Below are positions 61,147 to 64,000 of a stretch of 64,000 nt of DNA, in pieces. Origin of the DNA: VRUE01 sp963697695. GTDB lineage: Bacteria > Actinomycetota > Thermoleophilia > Solirubrobacterales > 70-9. A program made the translations under genes and the position numbers. The stretch lies in NCBI GenBank assembly GCA_963697695.1, contig OY969094.1, positions 186,001 to 250,000 on the forward strand. Direction: 5' to 3'. The first letter of the stretch is position 1. Each line of letters begins with the position of its first letter. Under the pieces are notes generated by a model. It did not search any database, was not told where the DNA came from, and worked only from the letters and a program-made list of their open reading frames with translations.

Positions 61147-62130
61147 GTGGCGCTCACCGATGACCAAAAGGCGATGCTCCGGCTGCTCGCGCAGCGCGAG
61201 GAGGGATACGAGGACATCGCTGCGCTGATGGGGCTCAGTGTCGACGAGGTGCGGGCGCGGGTGAAGGAGGCTTTGGCGGAGATGGGGACCCAGGATTCGA
61301 GTGCTTCGGATCAAGGTTCAGAGTTCTCGGCCGCGGGTCCTGTCGCGGGTGATGGGGGGGCACTGCGGGCGGGGGCGTCCTCGACCCCCCCATCACCCAC
61401 GCCACCCGCGGAGGAGGCGAAGGAGCCTGACGCTGAAGGACCAGCCGCCACACCACACCCAGCCCCCACTTCCCCCGAGCAACCAGCAAACAAGGGACCG
61501 ATTCCGAGTACATCCCGCGGGGCGCGACCGGGGTTCTCTGGTCTGAAGCTGCCGAAAGACCGGGGAGCGCTGATTGGGCTCGGGGCTGGGGTTCTGGCCG
61601 TCATCGCCTTGGTGCTCGTGCTGGTGCTCAGCGGTGGCGACGGGGATTCTGGCGCCGACAGCTCAAGCGAATCAGGCACGGATACGACCAGCACCGCGTC
61701 TAACGACAAACTGACCCAGGCGATACTCGGGCCGTCTGATGGCGGCGACGCCAGCGGGCAGGCGCTCTTCGGCCGCTTCAAAAACAACGTGCTGCTGCAG
61801 GTCCAAGCCGAAGGCCTCGATCCCTCCCCGCAGGGAGAGTCCTACATGGTCTGGCTCTACCGCTCGCCGAAACTGGCCTTGCGCGTGGGCTCGGTACCCG
61901 TAGACGACTCCGGCAAAATCGCCGTCCAAATCCCGATCCCAGCCGAAGTCCTCGCCTACGTAGCCGGCGGCGCCTTCGGCGAGATCGACATCTCCCTCAC
62001 CGACGACGCCGCCTACAAAGCCGAAGTGGCAAGAGCGAAAAGCCAACAACGCCTGCCCCGCTACACCGGCACCAGCATCCTCCGCGGCGAGATCACCGGC
62101 CCGGCGATCAAAGCCTCGACCAGCCGCTGA
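61147..62130 (+). CDS. Single-TM protein with sigma-region-4-like HTH and RskA-like extracytoplasmic domain
   Basis: A 327-residue protein starting at GTG 61147. Residues ~1-46 (LTDDQKAMLRLLAQREEGYEDIAALMGLSVDEVRARVKEAL) look like a sigma-70 region 4 helix-turn-helix. A Pro/Ser/Ala-rich linker follows, then one TM helix (ALIGLGAGVLAVIALVLVLVL, ~140-160), then an outside domain with VWLYRSPKLALRVGSVPVDDSGKIAVQIPIPAE that resembles the C-terminal domain of anti-sigma-K factor RskA. This joins a DNA-binding-like module to a sensor-like domain. Codon choice shifts to AAA/GAA/CAA in the outer domain. Confidence 0.75.
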   Translation: MALTDDQKAMLRLLAQREEGYEDIAALMGLSVDEVRARVKEALAEMGTQDSSASDQGSEFSAAGPVAGDGGALRAGASSTPPSPTPPAEEAKEPDAEGPAATPHPAPTSPEQPANKGPIPSTSRGARPGFSGLKLPKDRGALIGLGAGVLAVIALVLVLVLSGGDGDSGADSSSESGTDTTSTASNDKLTQAILGPSDGGDASGQALFGRFKNNVLLQVQAEGLDPSPQGESYMVWLYRSPKLALRVGSVPVDDSGKIAVQIPIPAEVLAYVAGGAFGEIDISLTDDAAYKAEVARAKSQQRLPRYTGTSILRGEITGPAIKASTSR

Positions 62131-62141
62131 CTGCAGTTGAA

Positions 62142-62171
62142 GATGTGGGCCGCGATAACACGGCCCACATC
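62142..62171 (+). terminator. Stem-loop after the RskA-like gene
   Basis: GATGTGGGCCG (62142-62152) pairs perfectly with CGGCCCACATC (62161-62171) around an 8-nt loop, 11 nt after the stop codon. It lies between the convergent ends of this gene and family A copy 4. No T-tract. Confidence 0.7.
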
Positions 62172-62219
62172 ATCGTCATACGTCGCGTCACCGCAATTGA
62201 ACGTTGCTGCTCAATGCTC

Positions 62220-62909
62220 CTAGATTAAGGCGTTCCAGGTCTTGTTGAAATCGGCGCCCAGCATGAAGAACTCGAACTCGCCGTGGACTTCCATCGGGTT
62301 CAGGCCCCAAGTCAGAGTGTCTCCTCCAAATAATGCCTTGGGTGCAAACTTAAGGGTATGGGTAACCTTCGCCACTTTGCAGTCATCTAAGACTAAGACG
62401 CCTTTATAACATTCCATGACGAAGGAGGTTCTCACCGGATTTTCGGATGGTAGTGCGCATGCTTCTTCATTAAATTTGACAACAGCCAGGTTTTTTCCCG
62501 CTTCTAACGGAGAGAATAAAAGATAGATCTCACCGTTATGTAAGATCGGTTTGATTATGGCTTTTGCCTCCCAGGGTTCGGACGGTTTGCATCCTGGGCT
62601 TGTTTTCCCGCCCTGTAACGTCGCACATCCAGTCCAGCTGAGAGTCGCGTGGGCGACATTAGTGGCGAAGAGTAAGCCGTCTACAACTTGCAGGTTGTTG
62701 CAATGAATTATGAGGCTCATGGCTGGAACTAAAATTAAGAATTCTGTTCCCGGCACCAGAGAGCCTCCAAACGACTTGGTGGCTGCGATTTGGGCTCCGT
62801 TGACATCCCAGCTCTGGGCCTGTGCCCCCGGAGCCATGAGCGTCAGAAATCCCAGCACGATCAAGGGCGAAAGACCAAGGATCCTCAAAGCACGCTTTGC
62901 GTGACTCAT
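62220..62909 (-). CDS. Secreted six-cysteine protein, family A copy 4
   Basis: A 229-residue protein with a signal peptide (LGLSPLIVLGFLTLMAPGAQA) and the family pattern: WDVNGAQIAATKSFGGSLV, LIIHC, TGCATL, GCKPSEP, ILHNGEIYLLF, KFNEEACALP, VMEC, DDC, and terminal TWNALI. Signal-peptide DNA is 36 of 60 G/C (62821-62880) while the core is 24 of 60 (62461-62520). It is closest to copy 2 (same WDxxNG and WNALI ends). ATG 62909 has GAGAGGA 6 nt upstream. Confidence 0.85.
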   Translation of the reverse strand: MSHAKRALRILGLSPLIVLGFLTLMAPGAQAQSWDVNGAQIAATKSFGGSLVPGTEFLILVPAMSLIIHCNNLQVVDGLLFATNVAHATLSWTGCATLQGGKTSPGCKPSEPWEAKAIIKPILHNGEIYLLFSPLEAGKNLAVVKFNEEACALPSENPVRTSFVMECYKGVLVLDDCKVAKVTHTLKFAPKALFGGDTLTWGLNPMEVHGEFEFFMLGADFNKTWNALI

Positions 62910-62923
62910 TTTTGTTCCTCTCG

Positions 62924-62936
62924 ATTGAGTTACGGT
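62924..62936 (-). promoter_or_regulatory. CCGTAAC leader motif of family A copy 4
   Basis: On the - strand the motif reads ACCGTAACTCAAT, 14 nt before the ATG. Further upstream TTGACA (63004-63009 on the - strand) is followed by GGCCATCC, the same block seen before copy 1. Confidence 0.6.
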
Positions 62937-63388
62937 ATGCACTGCTCGCGCGACGAGACGAAATCACCCGCGCCAGGTAAGCCTCTTCGATTGCCGGATG
63001 GCCTGTCAAGCCCGGACCGCGACATCTAATACCCCCCCGCGAATGACGGCCCTTCAATCGGGGCCAATCAACGGGTAGCAACTTGCCGGGACCCATGATC
63101 CCGGCGGGCCCAAGCGGTCCTTGACCACCCTAAGGAAGTCTAGTCCAGCACGCCCAAATCTCTGCCTCTATACACAGGGGCGTGGCCGCGGCCGACGGCG
63201 TGGTGGTGGGGTGATGGGGTCCACCGGAGGCGGACTATCGCTTCTGAGACGGTGCGTTTGACGGTGCGCCACTGCTCGATTTCGTCGCATGAAGAGCGCG
63301 GGAGAGGAAGTAAATCAGCATGACGTGGGCCACACAAAGGGCGACCCACGTCACTAAGTTACGTAGGGCCAGACTCTGGGTTGAGAGA
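62937..63388. other. 452-nt intergenic region between family A copies 4 and 5
   Basis: This stretch holds the upstream region of copy 4 (TTGACA block at 63004-63009), a GC-rich stretch with short dyads (GCCGGGACC...GATCCCGGC near 63084-63105), and the hairpin downstream of copy 5. A - strand open frame 63235-63429 could encode a 64-residue peptide with one hydrophobic helix (VTWVALCVAHVMLIYFL), but it overlaps the 3' end of copy 5 and I do not call it a gene. I see nothing else. Confidence 0.5.
63322..63352 (-). terminator. Hairpin downstream of family A copy 5
   Basis: GACGTGGG (63322-63329) pairs with CCCACGTC (63345-63352), 15-nt loop, 36 nt after the copy 5 stop on the - strand. Probable terminator. 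No T-tract. Confidence 0.5.
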
Positions 63389-64000
63389 CTAGCCTTTTCC
63401 GCTCCATTTCTTGCTCGCATCCTCTTCAACTACTTCCCCATTTAGTTTGAGAGATACAGTGCCGTCTAGCGTTGCTTGACTCAGACCAAAAAGAACTTTG
63501 TCACCAGAAAATAAAGCTGATGAGGCTGGTGTAATTGCGTGAGTAACTGATTCGGTTTCGCAAAGAGATGGTTCACTGCATTCGGCGACAAAAGAGCCGC
63601 TAACGTTATTGGCTGCAGGAAGTCCGCAGGTAAATTCATTGAATTTAATGGTTGTAAAACTGGATCCTTCGTGCTCAAATAATATAAATGTTTTCCCTTC
63701 GTGAAGGATAAGTAAACCTTTGCCTTTTGCGGCAATTGGTTCCGTCGGTTTGCAGCCAGTCGAGGTTTTTTCGTTCTGTAATGTTGTACATTCCGAAATA
63801 GAAAGAGTGCCGTGGATTTCCGTGCCTCGTAATATTCTACCGCCGTTACCAATTGCTTTTTTGCAGTGGATTATTAGTTTTAGGCCCGGTACTAATAGTA
63901 AGAGTTCGCCGGATGCGGACGCGTCGATGCCTGCTTCCATTCGTCCGACTTCCATATCTTCGAGCGTGTCTCCTTCGACGCTCCATTCGGCTAGCACCGT
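63389..64000 (-). CDS. Secreted six-cysteine protein, family A copy 5 (5' end outside window)
   Basis: The frame is open to the window edge, so the signal peptide is not visible; about 203 residues are seen. The family pattern is present: EWSVEGDTLEDM, LIIHC, SECTT, GCKPTEPIA, ILHEGKTFILF, KFNEFTCGLP, VAEC, SLC. It ends VSLKLNGEVVEEDASKKWSGKG, so the usual WSGLI/WNALI end is altered. 24 of 60 G/C at 63481-63540. It lies in tandem behind copy 4 (same strand) after a 480-nt gap. Confidence 0.8.
   Translation of the reverse strand, partial: TVLAEWSVEGDTLEDMEVGRMEAGIDASASGELLLLVPGLKLIIHCKKAIGNGGRILRGTEIHGTLSISECTTLQNEKTSTGCKPTEPIAAKGKGLLILHEGKTFILFEHEGSSFTTIKFNEFTCGLPAANNVSGSFVAECSEPSLCETESVTHAITPASSALFSGDKVLFGLSQATLDGTVSLKLNGEVVEEDASKKWSGKG

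Noticed and set aside
63235..63429. 64-residue - strand frame with a hydrophobic helix
   Set aside because: It overlaps the end of family A copy 5, lacks a convincing ribosome-binding site and shows no recognisable homology.

Overview
The window is a high-GC chromosomal segment from an actinobacterium-type genome. Gene content and order (infB-rbfA-nrnA-truB-ribF-rpsO, pnp-M16 peptidase-dapB-dapA-rnj, ftsK-rodZ-cinA-thpR-recA-rny-miaB-miaA-dapF), RNase J together with RNase Y, MurT/GatD, a WS/DGAT acyltransferase and an F420-type nitroreductase-fold protein all suggest Thermoleophilia (Solirubrobacterales-like). That placement is inference from synteny and families; no rRNA is present. No tRNA, rRNA or CRISPR array was recognised.

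Layout. 1-13.2 kb: a + strand housekeeping run for translation initiation, ribosome maturation, tRNA modification, flavin cofactors, RNA decay (PNPase, RNase J) and lysine/diaminopimelate synthesis. 13.3-15.5 kb: a two-component system on the - strand. 15.5-27.5 kb: cell division, DNA repair, RNA decay, tRNA modification and diaminopimelate genes. 27.5-32.9 kb: the first member of an unusual secreted family, a lipoprotein, a metallo-beta-lactamase-fold enzyme, an epimerase, HflX and dUTPase. 32.9-39.3 kb (-): an RTX-like repeat protein and a MurT-methyltransferase-GatD operon with a lipid kinase. 39.3-42.7 kb (+): exported cyclophilin, peroxiredoxin, hydrolase, and a VKOR/DsbA pair. 42.8-46.6 kb: a methyltransferase, an IS982-type insertion sequence, an SDR and a thiolase. 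46.7-52.3 kb: three translationally coupled secreted-protein genes (family B), two more family A genes, a FUSC-type membrane protein and CcdA. 52.4-64 kb: a PadR regulator, membrane proteins, DNA polymerase IV, WS/DGAT, a secreted metalloprotease, NAD synthetase, a thioesterase, a membrane regulator, and two more family A genes at the right end.

The most unusual content is family A: five secreted six-cysteine paralogues (27.6, 48.7, 51.6, 62.2 and 63.4 kb). Their mature-region DNA is strikingly AT-rich while the signal-peptide DNA is close to the genome norm. The four complete copies share a CCGTAAC leader motif 12-15 nt before the start codon. Family B is a tandem triplet of four-cysteine secreted proteins. 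Other points of note are a DapF homologue with both catalytic cysteines replaced by serine, a likely attenuator hairpin abutting rpsO, an RNase Y without a membrane anchor, and several palindromic intergenic elements, one of which has been split by the IS.

The exported-protein genes fit together functionally: VKOR, DsbA-like proteins and CcdA could supply the thiol chemistry that cysteine-rich families A and B would need outside the cell. This link is inferred from content, not shown directly.
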